From contig NC_087064.1 in the NCBI RefSeq assembly GCF_963678635.1, positions 23,610,539-23,674,538 of the forward strand: 64,000 nucleotides of DNA, in the 5' to 3' direction. Position numbers and translations under genes: made by a program. The notes beneath the pieces are model-generated. The model searched no databases. It saw nothing but the letters and a program-made list of their open reading frames with translations, and was not told the origin of the DNA. This stretch comes from Symsagittifera roscoffensis (lineage: Eukaryota > Xenacoelomorpha > Acoela > Convolutidae). The first letter of the stretch is position 1, and every line of letters starts with the position of its first letter. Below are positions 45,219-55,905 of the stretch, one piece after another.

Positions 45219-45653
45219 CAGGGGCGGATCTAGGATTTTCTCGAGGGGGGGGGGGGGGGGGCGGATTTTCAAAAAAATTTCCATAAATTTGACGACCTTT
45301 TTTTTTGGGTCGACCAAATTGATTTTTCGAGCTCTCCCAAAGCACTGTTTTACCCCTATTTTGGCTAAATTTTCTGCGCAGCAGGCAAATTTTTGAAAAA
45401 ACAGTCAAAAAAGACGTTTTTGGGCACTTTTTAAAAAATTGTGACAAAAAATCGCGTTTTTTTTGGCGCGAGCTCCCCCTCAAAGTTAGCATATATTGGC
45501 GCCCAAGGCGCCTTTATATAAAAATTTTAGGGTCGGTCTGCCAAAAATGGATTTCTGAAAAGTATCAAAGGGGGGACCCTTTGGGTCGACGGGGGTCGAA
45601 TCCCTGAAGGGAAGCGTCCGCCAACCCCCCGCCCCCCCCTAAATCCGCCCCTG
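45219..45653 (+). mobile_element. hAT-type MITE, copy M4
   Basis: 435 bp, ends CAGGGGCGGATCTAG and ...AAATCCGCCCCTG, with a perfect 8-bp target duplication ATTACATT (45211-45218 and 45654-45661). Confidence 0.9.
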
Positions 45654-45661
45654 ATTACATT

Positions 45662-46420
45662 GTTACAGAGAGTGTGTTCAGGCGTTTAGAGCCAGAAAAG
45701 TTTGCTACTAAACCCTCCAAATGCGAGCTCTCAGAAAACAGCTCTCAGTTTTAATATGAACAATTCTCGAATATGAACAATTCTCGTTTCAAGCCCAAAT
45801 TTCAGGCGGCGCTGGCATTAGAACCTTAGCGTTAGCGTTGCCGTTCGTTAAGGCCACCGAGATCTTTCACGCAAAATTGATTACTTTTCCTGCGAACTCA
45901 CTCTGGGCAACTTCCACTTTTCACTACAATTTAACAGCCAGAGGAAATTCCAGTGGGTTGAAGCTCATCAGCTGGCTTTGGAGAATGTTCTACTATCATT
46001 TGAGGATATCACTAGAAAGCAGCAATACGGTGTTTCCAAAAAATCAAGAGTTAAGCATGGCGCTAACCACTGCAAGAGAGATTTGCGCTCGAATTTCGCT
46101 TCTCAATTCCTAAACAACATGGGGAAAAATTGTACAAAAACAACTAGAGCTTCTCGCCATAATTCTGTCGTAAGTTTTGTATTGGCAACAATTTAACGAT
46201 TCTAACTGGTCACAAAGGAATTAGATCCGTCCTGCAGTCAAACAGGGGTAATACGACAAATCAGTCCTAGTTAATTCGTTTGGACGACCGTTTATTATCT
46301 CTTACCGCCGAAATTTTCCAAAACACGGGCAATCAAATGGGCATTGTTTTTTGCTTATCCAGAAATCCAACGCCTGAAACCCCCAAACCCAGTATTTTGA
46401 TGAAAAATACGTAGTAAAAT
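45662..46420 (+). pseudogene. Gypsy RT thumb / RNase H fossil 2
   Basis: Begins with an RT thumb segment (VFRRLEPEKFATKPSKCEL), then QWVEAHQLALENVLLSFED (connection/RNase H start, about 45950), then a degenerate DHKG-like segment (TGHKGIRS..QSNRG, about 46210) and MGIVFCLSRNPTPE (about 46340-46380), cognate to the LGIVDYMSRYPT end of RNase H in element 1. Multiple frame changes and stops. Possibly the same ancient insertion family as fossil 1; MITE M4 abuts its 5' side. Confidence 0.65.
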
Positions 46421-46739
46421 TGATCGGAAATTTCTTTGACCCATGCGAGTATCTAGGTACATGGGCCAACTTGGACAATTTGCACTTTTAAGCATTTAAC
46501 GGTAAGATCTACCACGCTTATGATCTCAAATTAAATGGTCTAGGCTTAAACCAATCAGCCTGCAGCTTTAAGTCAGCCGTTATTCCGAATGAGGGCTTCA
46601 GCATGAGCGGCAATCGACCAAAAAGCCAGCCATCATTGTTGACTTAGACTATTTTGCTATTTTTGATACCAAGTGAATGCTTAGGAGTGCCTTTTTCTCC
46701 CGGTTCGAGTAGCTTGACTTATATGTCGACTTAAGAAGT
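46421..46739. other. Non-coding flank of fossil 2
   Basis: Could hold further degraded gypsy sequence, but I cannot align it. Confidence 0.3.
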
Positions 46740-46945
46740 CGAGCAAGTGCAGTTTTTCGACTAAAATCCTGCTGTCGAAAAGCAATTTTAAGTTGAGCAC
46801 GAAATCAAATCGTAACCAATTTTGGCCGAGAGAGTCGGGAAATAGTTCGAGCGCAGTCGAAACATACCCAATTTTGGTCGACAAAATCGAAACATAGGTC
46901 GAGCACATTCAAAACATACCCGATTTTGGTCGAGAAAGTCGAAAT
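46740..46945 (+). repeat. GTCGAAACATACCC / TTTTGGTCGA minisatellite
   Basis: About three to four units of roughly 51 bp built from AGTCGAAACATACCCAATTTT-GGTCGAGAAAGTCGAA-CATAGGTCGAGCAC, with 10-20% divergence between units. Confidence 0.65.
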
Positions 46946-47527
46946 ATAATTGATTAATTTTTACCGTTTCCACGCCATATTTGAAATCGAAGTAACTTAT
47001 TTTGAACGCAGGCTGAGGAGCATCTTTTTGCTCCGACTTTTGAAGAAAGTGAAGATTATATGGTTTTATTTTCAAATTCAGTCCGATTTTACAAAATTTG
47101 ACAAATAATAGGTATCGATCCGGAAATCTTCAGATTGCCAGGCGATTATGCTTGCACTAGACTAAAATGCGAATGGCATCGCTGCTCGAATAAAACTATG
47201 ATAGTTTCAATACGCGAGATATTTATACGTAGCAAGTTATCAGCACATAACCGTTCCAAATTGTATTGAAGCCAACTATAATTGGTCATTTAAATTCTAC
47301 TGAAGTGTTAGCTTTTGCATTTGATATTGAAAGTACAAAGTTTATAGTTTCACAAAACAATTTTGAACAAAAAAAACTATTCGAGACTATTTAAGAGGCA
47401 CTCGAAAGATTCGGAGCTTCTTCCCTGATACACGAGCAATCTTAGTTCAATGTAGCCTCCAGTTTAAAACTATACACATAGTTCCTTGTTTGCTGGCCTT
47501 TTTGTAATTGCCGTACCCCATTTTAGT
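46946..47527. other. Non-coding
   Basis: No repeats or ORFs that I can support. Confidence 0.4.
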
Positions 47528-47800
47528 AATGATCGCGAAAGCCTGTACATATCAAAACTTGGTAGTAAAAGTCAGGATATAAAATTGCGAAAGTCTGGAC
47601 ATGCCAAAGTTGGTCGCGAAAGTCTGGACAACCACAATTTGGTCGCTAAAGTCTGGACATAAAGTCGCGAAACCCTGGCCATAAAATTTTGGTTTAACCA
47701 GACTTTCGCGACCCAAGTCCAGATTTTCGCGAGAAAATTCTGGTATACTCAGACTATCGCGACCCACAGTGACTATTGTCCAGTCTTTTCAGACTCAAAC
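47528..47800. repeat. CGCGAAAGTCTGGACA array with an orientation switch
   Basis: Five direct copies (near 47530, 47586, 47612, 47641 and 47663) are followed by three to four inverted copies (near 47699, 47717, 47745, 47777) reading TGTCCAGA-TTTCGCGAC. A further remnant (AAAGTCTGGAAAAC) is near 47860. Spacers differ in length and sequence. Confidence 0.7.
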
Positions 47801-48015
47801 TACCGTTAGGAATATGCAGTTTGGGTCTAAATCCGGATGCCGCGTGACCCACAAAGTCTGGAAAACAGTCTGGGACCTCTAGACTATATATGAGAGGAGA
47901 GCATGTTTGGTGGTGTAAGCTGAGCTAGTACTTTCACCAACGATGAAGGAACTTTGTTGCAAAGAAAACGGTTCACGAAAAGACAGACACAGTTACAGTA
48001 TTAAACAGTTGATAG

Positions 48016-48210
48016 ATGCAGTTCACCCAGGACAATCAGGCGGTTTTTTGCGGGAGAGAAAACGAGGCATCCAGTGAAAATATGTTACGAGGCCAAACTG
48101 CGCACGGGATAGGCGCACAGTTTTGTGTCTGTATGGTCCTGAATTCCCGAGACAAGTTTTTGGAAATGCAAATGGATTCCAAATACGAAATTTCCGTGGA
48201 TTCAGCTTAA
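48016..48210 (+). CDS. Small hypothetical ORF, 64 aa
   Basis: ATG-initiated with a mixed composition unlike the surrounding AT-rich DNA; no domain, signal peptide or splice context. It ends at the edge of the GGATTCC array and may be accidental. Confidence 0.15.
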   Translation: MQFTQDNQAVFCGRENEASSENMLRGQTAHGIGAQFCVCMVLNSRDKFLEMQMDSKYEISVDSA

Positions 48211-48516
48211 AAATAGCTGTGACATAACTTTGTCGGCATATTAGTTTTGTTGCGGATTCCGCAACGAGCGAATATAAGTAATTGTTCTGGACTCCGCAAA
48301 TGTAAGTGGATTCCGCGAATTTATGCTAATTCTGCTTTCAATTTGCGGATTCCGCTCAAAATTTGCGGATTCCACTTACAGTTGCGAATTACCCGACAGC
48401 GATTACAGTAGCGGATTCCAAGTTTTACGAAACTCATATTATTATTTGTTCATGGATTCCGCAAACGGTTCCGGATTCCGCAAAAGTTTTTGCGGATTCC
48501 TCAAATTTTGTAGCGG

Positions 48517-48847
48517 TGTCGTGAGGCGACCTTCAGTACCTCGTTATTTAACTTGTCCTTTTGCATTCTTGCTGCAGATTTATGTTAATTTCACTAACCA
48601 AGGTCATAGTGCTAACCTATTCAAAATACAACGCTGTGCGTGTTCACTTTTTGCTATCTACAGCGTTTGCTAGATGTTTTTTATTCTTTCTCATCCCTAT
48701 TATTATTCTGAATAAAATCTCTAAAATCAAGAACAAATTGAAACTAAGCAACTAAGTTGATTCAAGTAACTAAATATTCTATTCTACAAAACAATTTACT
48801 TATTGTTTAACATCCAAGTTTTCACTCTAAAACCTCGGCAAATGTCA
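48517..48847 (+). repeat. 5' LTR of element 2
   Basis: TGTCGTGAGGCGACC...AATGTCA; includes AATAAA at 48711-48716 as a likely poly(A) signal. The final A is the A of the gag ATG. Confidence 0.92.
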
Positions 48848-50130
48848 TGGCGCAGACAGCAGTTCCTGTGAATGAAGACAGGACTGATCTGTTAGGCGTT
48901 CCCCCTTTCTGGGCGAAAGCTTTTATTAATCCGCCCTTCCTTTGGGAATCGTGGATAGGTCAATTTTTCTTGGCCGCTGGTCTGAAAGATAACATCAATC
49001 CTCATGATATTCTAGTCGAACCCGCAGAGGTCCTTGATGAGCCCCCTCCAAGACATGAGACAGTTGCTGATGGCGAAGATGCTGGAACGGCTGAGGCTCG
49101 AAGACAGAGAGATCAAGCGGTGATTCGAAGAATTAATGAAGTAAACGTCGAGAGGAAGAGAAAAGGTCCTAGAATCAGTCAGAATTGTTTCTACCACGAA
49201 TCTGAGGCTCGTCTGAAGTCTCGGTTGTTCTTTGCTTTGGGGAACGAAGGGAAGAGACGTTTTGCGGACTCTTATCCTCACACGGATATAAGCCCTATCC
49301 CCTTTCGAGAATTTCATAATGGCTGTGAAACGTTATTCAAGGTCGAACGTGACTATACGGTTGAACGTATCAAGCTGTATAACACAGTCTTTATGCTTGA
49401 AAATGACACTTTCTCTTCATTTTACGCTCGTCTTAGCGCCCAAGTGGCCCTGTGTAATTGGCTTAATGCTCAAGAAAGGGAGACCTTAAAAGACCTCTTT
49501 ATTGGACGAATTCGAGATGTAGATGTTAAACAACAACTTATTAAGGCTAAGGCTGATCTTGATGACACTTTTAAACTCGCACTTGAGTGCAAAAAGAGTG
49601 CAAGTACGTCTGCTCAATTCCAAAAACTACTCCCTCATAATCAGCAATCAAACGCTATCAAGGTTAAACAAGAACCCACTTTCTCTATTCAGTCGTCTAG
49701 AGGAAGACGGAATTATCTTCAAAATCAAAACAATCGACAAAACTCTCAGAGGAACCAAGGGAATAAGTCATGTTACTTCTGTGGTAATCCTTTTAGTCTG
49801 GATCACCGAAAATCTTGTCCAGCTCGAGAAGTTTCATGTAACCTTTGTCGGAAACGTGGTCATTTCGCAAAGTGTTGCAACTCGTCGAAAAGTCGAGTAA
49901 ATCTGGTTCAGGAAAAGGAGGAAGCTTCAAGTCCCTCTATAGATTATAATTTTATAGATGTTGATCATGATAGTGAACCAGAATATGGGGTTTTACAATT
50001 GGAATCCCCTGTCAGGATAAATAGTATCGAAACCCCCAAGTCAAGCGGAGGAAAATCCAAGTTGCGTTCAGGTCACAGTTTTTTTTTATTCAACTGTCGA
50101 CACAGGAAGCCCAGTTTCGTTCCTGAATAA
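48847..50130 (+). CDS. Gag of element 2, open reading frame of 427 codons
   Basis: The capsid-type region spans roughly residues 115-265 (FFALGNEGKRRFADSYPH, FSSFYARLSAQVALCNW, RETLKDLFIGRIRDVDVKQQL). Two zinc knuckles start at C309 (CX2CX7HX3C) and C331 (CX2CX4HX4C). A basic Gln/Asn-rich linker precedes them. The frame is uninterrupted from the ATG on the last LTR base. The final ~20 codons are out of frame with the protease because of one extra T in a run near 50085. Gag normally assembles into particles and binds RNA. An intact gag beside a deleted pol suggests late loss, selection, or use in trans. Confidence 0.85.
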   Translation: MAQTAVPVNEDRTDLLGVPPFWAKAFINPPFLWESWIGQFFLAAGLKDNINPHDILVEPAEVLDEPPPRHETVADGEDAGTAEARRQRDQAVIRRINEVNVERKRKGPRISQNCFYHESEARLKSRLFFALGNEGKRRFADSYPHTDISPIPFREFHNGCETLFKVERDYTVERIKLYNTVFMLENDTFSSFYARLSAQVALCNWLNAQERETLKDLFIGRIRDVDVKQQLIKAKADLDDTFKLALECKKSASTSAQFQKLLPHNQQSNAIKVKQEPTFSIQSSRGRRNYLQNQNNRQNSQRNQGNKSCYFCGNPFSLDHRKSCPAREVSCNLCRKRGHFAKCCNSSKSRVNLVQEKEEASSPSIDYNFIDVDHDSEPEYGVLQLESPVRINSIETPKSSGGKSKLRSGHSFFLFNCRHRKPSFVPE

Positions 50131-50497
50131 ACGTACTTGTGACTTACTTTTGCAACGAAACCCGTCAATTGAGTTTCGGGATATCACACGATACCCTATA
50201 GATACTTTGTACGTTGACTACAACAAGCAGCCCATTCGTCTACTTGGGTCGATTCGAATCCCGATTTCTTCTAGCGGCTGGAAGGTGGATAACGCTCAGT
50301 TCCTCATTTCGGAAAACAGAACTCGTAATTTTCAAGGCTTGGATCTGCAGGAGCAACTAGGTGTCATTACTACACAGTTGAAAGCTGAAACCGTTCAATC
50401 GCTGGAGAATTTTTCCCCGGATCCGATATCAGATTATTGGAGTTCTTTTTTTTGCGAAAAAATACGCACATGTCTTCATTTGTTTAGGTCGATCTAA
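50090..50497 (+). pseudogene. Protease fragment of element 2
   Basis: After a one-base shift in the T run near 50085, the frame carries the retropepsin motif region (DTGS at about 50098-50110) and segments cognate to element 1 (YVDYNKQPIRLLGSI, ISENRTRNF). It ends at a stop at 50495-50497. A few more codons of cognate linker follow in another frame, up to about 50560, before the pol deletion. Confidence 0.8.
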
Positions 50498-50728
50498 ACA
50501 TCATAAAGGTTATAACAGCTTTAAATTCTCTTTGGTGCCACGTCAAATTAAGTATCAAACTCTGCTAAACTCAAACAAACTATTTCTCAGAAATATCTTG
50601 TTTCTTATGTTCTACTGTACAGCATTTGTGTGGGATAGTGGTGCTATCAATCTTATGCTCGTCTGGGTGCAGTTTTATCATTTTCTAAATTTTGGGCTGT
50701 TCACCAAAATTTTTTTTCCCGCGGGGAA

Positions 50729-51059
50729 TGTCGTGAGGCGACCTTCGGTACCTCGTTATTTAACTTGTCCTTTTGCAGTCTTGCTGAAGATTTATGTTAA
50801 TTTCACTAACCAAGGTCATAGTGCTAACCTATTCAAAATACCACGCTGTGCGTGTTCACTTTTTGCTATCTACATCGTTTGCTAGATGTTCTTTATTTTT
50901 TCACATCCCTATTATTATTCTGGATAAAATCTCTAAACTCAAGAACAATTTGAAACTAAGCAACTAAGTTGATTCAAGTAACTAAATATTCTATTCTACA
51001 AAACAATTTACTTATTGTTGAACATCCAAGTTTTCACTCTAAAACCTGGGCAAATGTCA
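50729..51059 (+). repeat. 3' LTR of element 2
   Basis: 331 bp, preceded by the purine tract GCGGGGAA (50721-50728), followed by AGCGG. Confidence 0.92.
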
Positions 51060-51240
51060 AGCGGATTCCGCAAAGTTGCCTGTTTTTGGAGCGAGTTTGA
51101 GCAATACAGTGTTTCAGCTATTTGTCCGTGGGATCTTCAAAACAGCAAAAAAGATACAAAGAAAAGTAGCAACATTGCGGATTCCGCAACAAATCTGATT
51201 TTGACTTGTTGTGGAATCCGCTTAGAACAGTTATTGTGTT

Positions 51241-51704
51241 TGAAAAACGAGAAAACAAAAAATTTCAAAAAAAGTAAATCAAAAATTTCTTACACGAAGC
51301 CACTCTGGAATGCCGCTGTTATCCAAGGAGAAATACGGCAAAATCTCTAAAAGAGAGATCTCTTGAACACTTTGGTTCATCTGAACACAAAGTTTCACCA
51401 CGAAACAAAAGTTTCATGGAGATCCTTTCATATGAGTGGAAAGGTTCTCGCGGTAGATGAAAAATAAATTTTCCGAATCAATCAAGACTCTAAATCAATT
51501 TGCTGATGTTTTGGTGTTTTAAAAAGCTTAAAATATGCATCACAAAACAAGTCTAATGGGGAGGGAATGAAAAAAAACTTAATAATTTGAAGTAATTGGA
51601 AAACTTTTTTAAAATTTTCTCATTTTTCATAGGAACCAACGTCCACAAAAAGCATAAAATATCAGCAATTTAGATGCAACTTCGAAGACAAAAATGGACA
51701 AACA
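51241..51704. other. Non-coding
   Basis: AT-rich spacer; no feature supported. Confidence 0.4.
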
Positions 51705-51985
51705 AAGGGGATTATAATCAATTATAATCGATTATAATTGATTTTTGTGCAAAAAAAAATGAAATAGAAATTTGAATAAAAATAATGGATTATAATCAAT
51801 TCTAATCGATTATAATTGTATCGAAAAATAAACGAATAAATAATCGATTATAATGGATTATAATTAAATATAATTTGATTTTAAAAAGAGAGATTATAAC
51901 CAATTATTATATGATTAAAATCGATTGTTTCTCAATTTTAGTGAGACTGGTACTAAAATCGTTATATAATCGATTATTAACGCTT
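51705..51985. repeat. AATCGATTATAATC palindromic array, third block
   Basis: Repeated ATTATAATCGATTATAATTG, AATGGATTATAATCAATTC and relatives, as at 41085-42085 but without a MITE. Confidence 0.7.
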
Positions 51986-54231
51986 GAAACTGGATGCGGA
52001 TGAGCTAGTTATGGGTAAAATTTTAAGACCACCCAAAAATTAGAAAAACAACTACCAAACAAAGTTTGATTATTTCGAAACAAAAAAAAACATTTTCTTC
52101 AAATGTTTGGCTGTTTAACGAGAAAACAGATAGGAGCTACCAGCAGCTTTTTTTCTTGTTTTCAAATTTTGTGTTTTTTTATGTGCACAAAAAATTACTC
52201 TGCGCCATAGATCTTTTCCTTTCGTGAAATTATCGGAAAAACGAAACTGCTCGTATCATTACGAAACTTTTTATTTTTGTTTTTGCTTGTTTATCGCTGA
52301 TTTTTTTCCTTTTTTTGTTTTTGTGAGTTAAAAATCGAGCCCAGTAATTTATTTCAATTTCATTTTTAATGACTTTGGATTATTTGCCTTGCTTAATGAT
52401 TTTGCCTTAACCCGTCAAGAAGTTCATAGATAAAATCTTAAGAATGCCTAAAAATTAATAAAAGTGGAAACGATTTCCCAAACTTCTACCAGATGAAAAT
52501 TTGGTCAAAATGTTATTCGAGCAGTCGAAGATTGTCTTTGATGACTCCCTGAGGTCAAATAAAAAAGATGCTTCACTTATGACTATTTTTCAAAGAATGA
52601 TTTAAATTATTTAGATGTATTAGCACGCTAAAAATGCATGACTTTAATTACCTCTTTTTGTACATAATATTGCATGTGTGGGGAGTTTTATAAATTTCTT
52701 TTATCTTCTTTTAAAAATGATATATTGCATAAACTTTAACGGGCAGTGACAAAGTACACGACTTTGGCCGGGTACAAACAGTCGTGTTGCAACTCTTTGT
52801 TTGAAAGTTGGGGTTGAAATTATATCTACAAAAAAGACTTTGTATAATTTTAAAAAGTTTTTAAGGCCCATAAAACTTATTGAAAATTACAAAAAATTTA
52901 AGTTGATGAACAAACAAATGAAAATCAAGAAAACTTAGCTGGGACTAAATATCAACTTTCAGCTACCATTATGATTCCTATTAGAAACCGCTGGTAAATT
53001 ATTTCAACTCGGGGTTAACGACTTCAGTGAGGTTTTTTCAATTGCGAGAGCAAGTGACTTGTGATCGGGAGCTAGAATTTTTCACGTAAACAACATTTAT
53101 CACGCTTTCTGCTGCTCAATTGTTTCTGTTGTTCAGTTATGCTCAGTTTTCTACTCAAAGAAAAGTACTTCTTTGTTTGTTTGGGATGGTAATTTGTTTC
53201 TTAAATATATATATATTTTTTGGAATTTTGATTTTCAGTCTAATTCTGTCAGCAGACCTTCCGTTTTTCCCCAAATGCAATTCATTTTATCTGGTAAGCT
53301 TTTTACGCATACTCTTTCCTAAGCTTAAGATTTTTATTTATGGCTCAAAAGCTTGTTATTCTTTGTTGAAAACAAGTATGAATGTGTATGGGATTTTTAT
53401 GAGATTTTTAAAAAAAATTTTGAGACTGGGGTTTTTCGATCTTTTTTCTCAAAAAATTTTCTTGTTTTTCCAAAATAATGGTTCCAATAGAAAGACCGCT
53501 TACTCTCCTGTGAGCCTATTTATAAGCTTTGTCTCGTTTTTACTTACCCCAATTTCTTTAGCCTTCGAAAAAACCTGTGGGGAATTTTGACACAAATAAA
53601 TTGGATTCTTTTTATATTTGCTTGCTAACGTTCGTTCCAAATATAAGTTTTTGGCTTGAATCGATAGAACACGTTGTGATAACTCCTTTGCTTAAGAGAC
53701 TATACACTCAGCTCTAGATGTGTTCCTACTTCTTTAATTGAAAATTGTTCTGTTGTTTGTAAATTTGTTTGTTCATTTTGGGTTGATTGAATTCGACTCA
53801 TGTTTTACCGGCTGCGTCAACTTAAGTTGCAAACTTTAACGGCCCAATTTTTAAAAAAAAATTTGCCTGTTACAGGAGATATAGGTCCTATAGTTTTGTT
53901 TTTTGAAAAATGTTTCTAATTAAAAGTTTTTTTATGAATCCTGTTCCATTTGCAGCTCAACGAGGGTGGAACTAAGTTTTTTGATTTATTTGCCTCTCGT
54001 TTAATGACTTTTAATGAATAGAAAAGCTGTTTATGAGTTGCATACGGGACAAAGGTGTAAAAAGTATGTAGATACATTTTTTTAAAGTTTTTTCAAGTAA
54101 TTTGTTCAGCTTAATTTTCAAAAAAAGTTTCTTGCAACACATTCTTTTAACTGTATTGCAAATGTTGTGGGTTTCCACTTCGAGAATCTGTGTAAAAAAA
54201 ACTCCAATGAAAACTATCATTTTGTTTGCAG
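51986..54231. other. Non-coding, AT-rich
   Basis: The longest frame (53120-53590) starts at TTG, is Phe/Leu/Ile-rich and looks like a composition artefact. No other structure seen. Confidence 0.45.
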
Positions 54232-54422
54232 AAAAAGATTTGAATGAAGAAACTAATGCAAAGTTAAACATTGCGGTCATGTCTTCGAGAAGGAATGTCT
54301 ACGAGAAGAAACAAATGAAGAGTTTTCTACTCTTTTACAACAAAGCGCAATTAACAACTTCAGTTTGTACAGCTTCTGCTTCGAAAAGTTTTCTCGAACT
54401 TAAGAAAACGAAAAATTTTTAG
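54232..54422 (+). CDS. Candidate terminal exon, unknown gene
   Basis: A good acceptor (TTTTGTTTGCAG|A) opens a 62-codon frame (DLNEETNAKLNIAVMSSRRNV... to ...LKKTKNF stop) with balanced composition and a lysine-rich end. I find no partner exon upstream and recognise no domain, so it may be chance. Confidence 0.25.
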
Positions 54423-55905
54423 TTTTTTAAATCATTTTTCCTTGTCCCTTGCGCTTAGTGCTTCCAACATTCCAGCATTTCGGAAGAATTAATGAATTAT
54501 CTATGATCCGTATTGTGTTTTTTTTTCAAACCTGCTCTAACTTTGATAATTTTTTAACACAATTTGAATAACTTCAATCAGCCTACCTGATATTGCTTGC
54601 TGTAAGGCTATGCGGTTTTGAAAAATGGCCGTTCGTCTAAATTTGAATAATTTCCAGGCGCCAAGTGTATTTTTCTTAATTTGTGAAAAAAATGGTTAGC
54701 ATGTGTTTTTCTGCTTTTCTGCCCAAGAGAGCGCAGGAGTGAAGAGTGCTGTCACATTGAAAATTTTATGTCTTGACTCGCATCAAGGAAAAAAAAAGAA
54801 AAAGCTTCTCAGTTTTGAAAAAAAAAATGGTCTGAATTTTGTCAGTTTTTAGAATAAATTAGACTAAAATTTTTAACTTTTATTTCAGTACAATTTTAAC
54901 TCGAACAATTTTAGACTCGTACAACTTTAAAAATTTTATCTCGAAATTTTGAAGTCTTGTATCTGATTCAGTATTTGACTTTAAAAAATTTGATGGTCAA
55001 AAAAAGAAAAAAAAAAGAAAAAAAAAGAAAAAAAGAAAACCTAGTCGGAATTTTACTTGCACAGCAACTTTTTATCTTTGTTTTAAACTAAAACTAGCCA
55101 TATTTTTAAAGAGCAGTCGAAACACCGAGTTCTGACTTGGTGGTTTGCCTTGAAACAGGCAATCTAGTTGCATTTCAACTATAATGTGGTCCCCGACAAA
55201 GTTAGTTCTATAAAAAGTTCTTTTCAGAAGGTATATCAATTTAGCAAATTATCAAACGGATATTTACACTCACACTAAGACACTTAAATTTTATTTTCAC
55301 TGGTTGCTTATTTTTAATTAACATCTTCGGGCAGAATTTTTAGCAATTAAATGTGCGCTGTTCCTTATCCATTACTTTTGAAGCCAAGATACATCACATT
55401 AAGGAATGAGGTTTTTGTTCCCTTTTTAATTATCTTAAATTGAAACTCAGAAGTAGAAAAAACAAAATTGGCAACGGCAAAATTGAATTGACTCCAACTT
55501 TCTACACCACGTAAGCGAAATGCTTTTACGCTTGTTGCCATCTAAACAAAACTGCTTAAAAAATACTTTTCGGAAATTTGGGATCTTAATCAAATTAAAA
55601 CTCTTCTTTTTTAATCTCATTCATTTTGATACGGACTGCATAAACGTCAAATGCTTTACGGTAAGTAGTTTTGCATATTTCTTTCTTGTTGTGAAACCGA
55701 AAAAGAGTTCAAAATAACAAACATTTGTGGGCTTCAACAGTGGGATTTAAGCTTATCAGATTAAATTTTCTCAGCTATGTTTAAGCAAAAAGCAACTCCC
55801 CGCGATCCCACCCAAACCCGATGCATCAATTTTTCAATATCAATATAATTTAGCAATCGAGGGGACAACTACAAACTTTGAGTCCTTTTTCGAGCACGAT
55901 AGCAC
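54423..55905. other. Non-coding, with an A/G microsatellite
   Basis: Includes an (A)nG-rich tract at about 54997-55040. No gene supported. Confidence 0.45.

Larger units (their letters stand above)
48517..51059 (+). mobile_element. Ty3/Gypsy element 2, non-autonomous (no RT, RNase H, integrase)
   Basis: 2,543 bp, with 331-bp LTRs at 48517-48847 and 50729-51059 that I count at about 13 differences (~4%). A perfect 5-bp target duplication AGCGG is at 48512-48516 and 51060-51064. The internal part keeps gag and the protease start, then an internal deletion removes RT through integrase. Unrelated-looking filler (about 50550-50715) leads to the polypurine tract. The LTR start and gag match element 1, so both belong to one superfamily branch. 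Confidence 0.93.
48170..51240. repeat. GCGGATTCCGC palindromic motif array, split by element 2
   Basis: 48170-48516 and 51060-51240 contain about a dozen variants of TGCGGATTCCGCAA (a near-palindrome), e.g. TTGCGGATTCCGCAACG, TGGATTCCGCGAAT, GCGGATTCCGCAAAG. Removing element 2 and one AGCGG restores a continuous array. Related motifs recur at 57350-57670. Confidence 0.7.

Noticed and set aside
45117-45492. Frames inside hAT MITEs (also 44637-44882)
   Set aside because: They are readings of the non-coding MITE; similar peptides recur only because the element is repeated.
47528-48516. CRISPR-like arrays of short repeats with spacers
   Set aside because: Eukaryotic context, degenerate repeats, variable unit length, both orientations and no cas genes.
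50080-50100. Programmed gag-pro frameshift at the T run in element 2
   Set aside because: In element 1 the zinc knuckles and protease share one frame, so the extra T in element 2 is better read as a mutation.
53120-53590. 156-codon open frame, hydrophobic
   Set aside because: Starts at TTG, is dominated by Phe/Leu/Ile codons from T-rich DNA, and has no splice context or topology expected of a real membrane protein.
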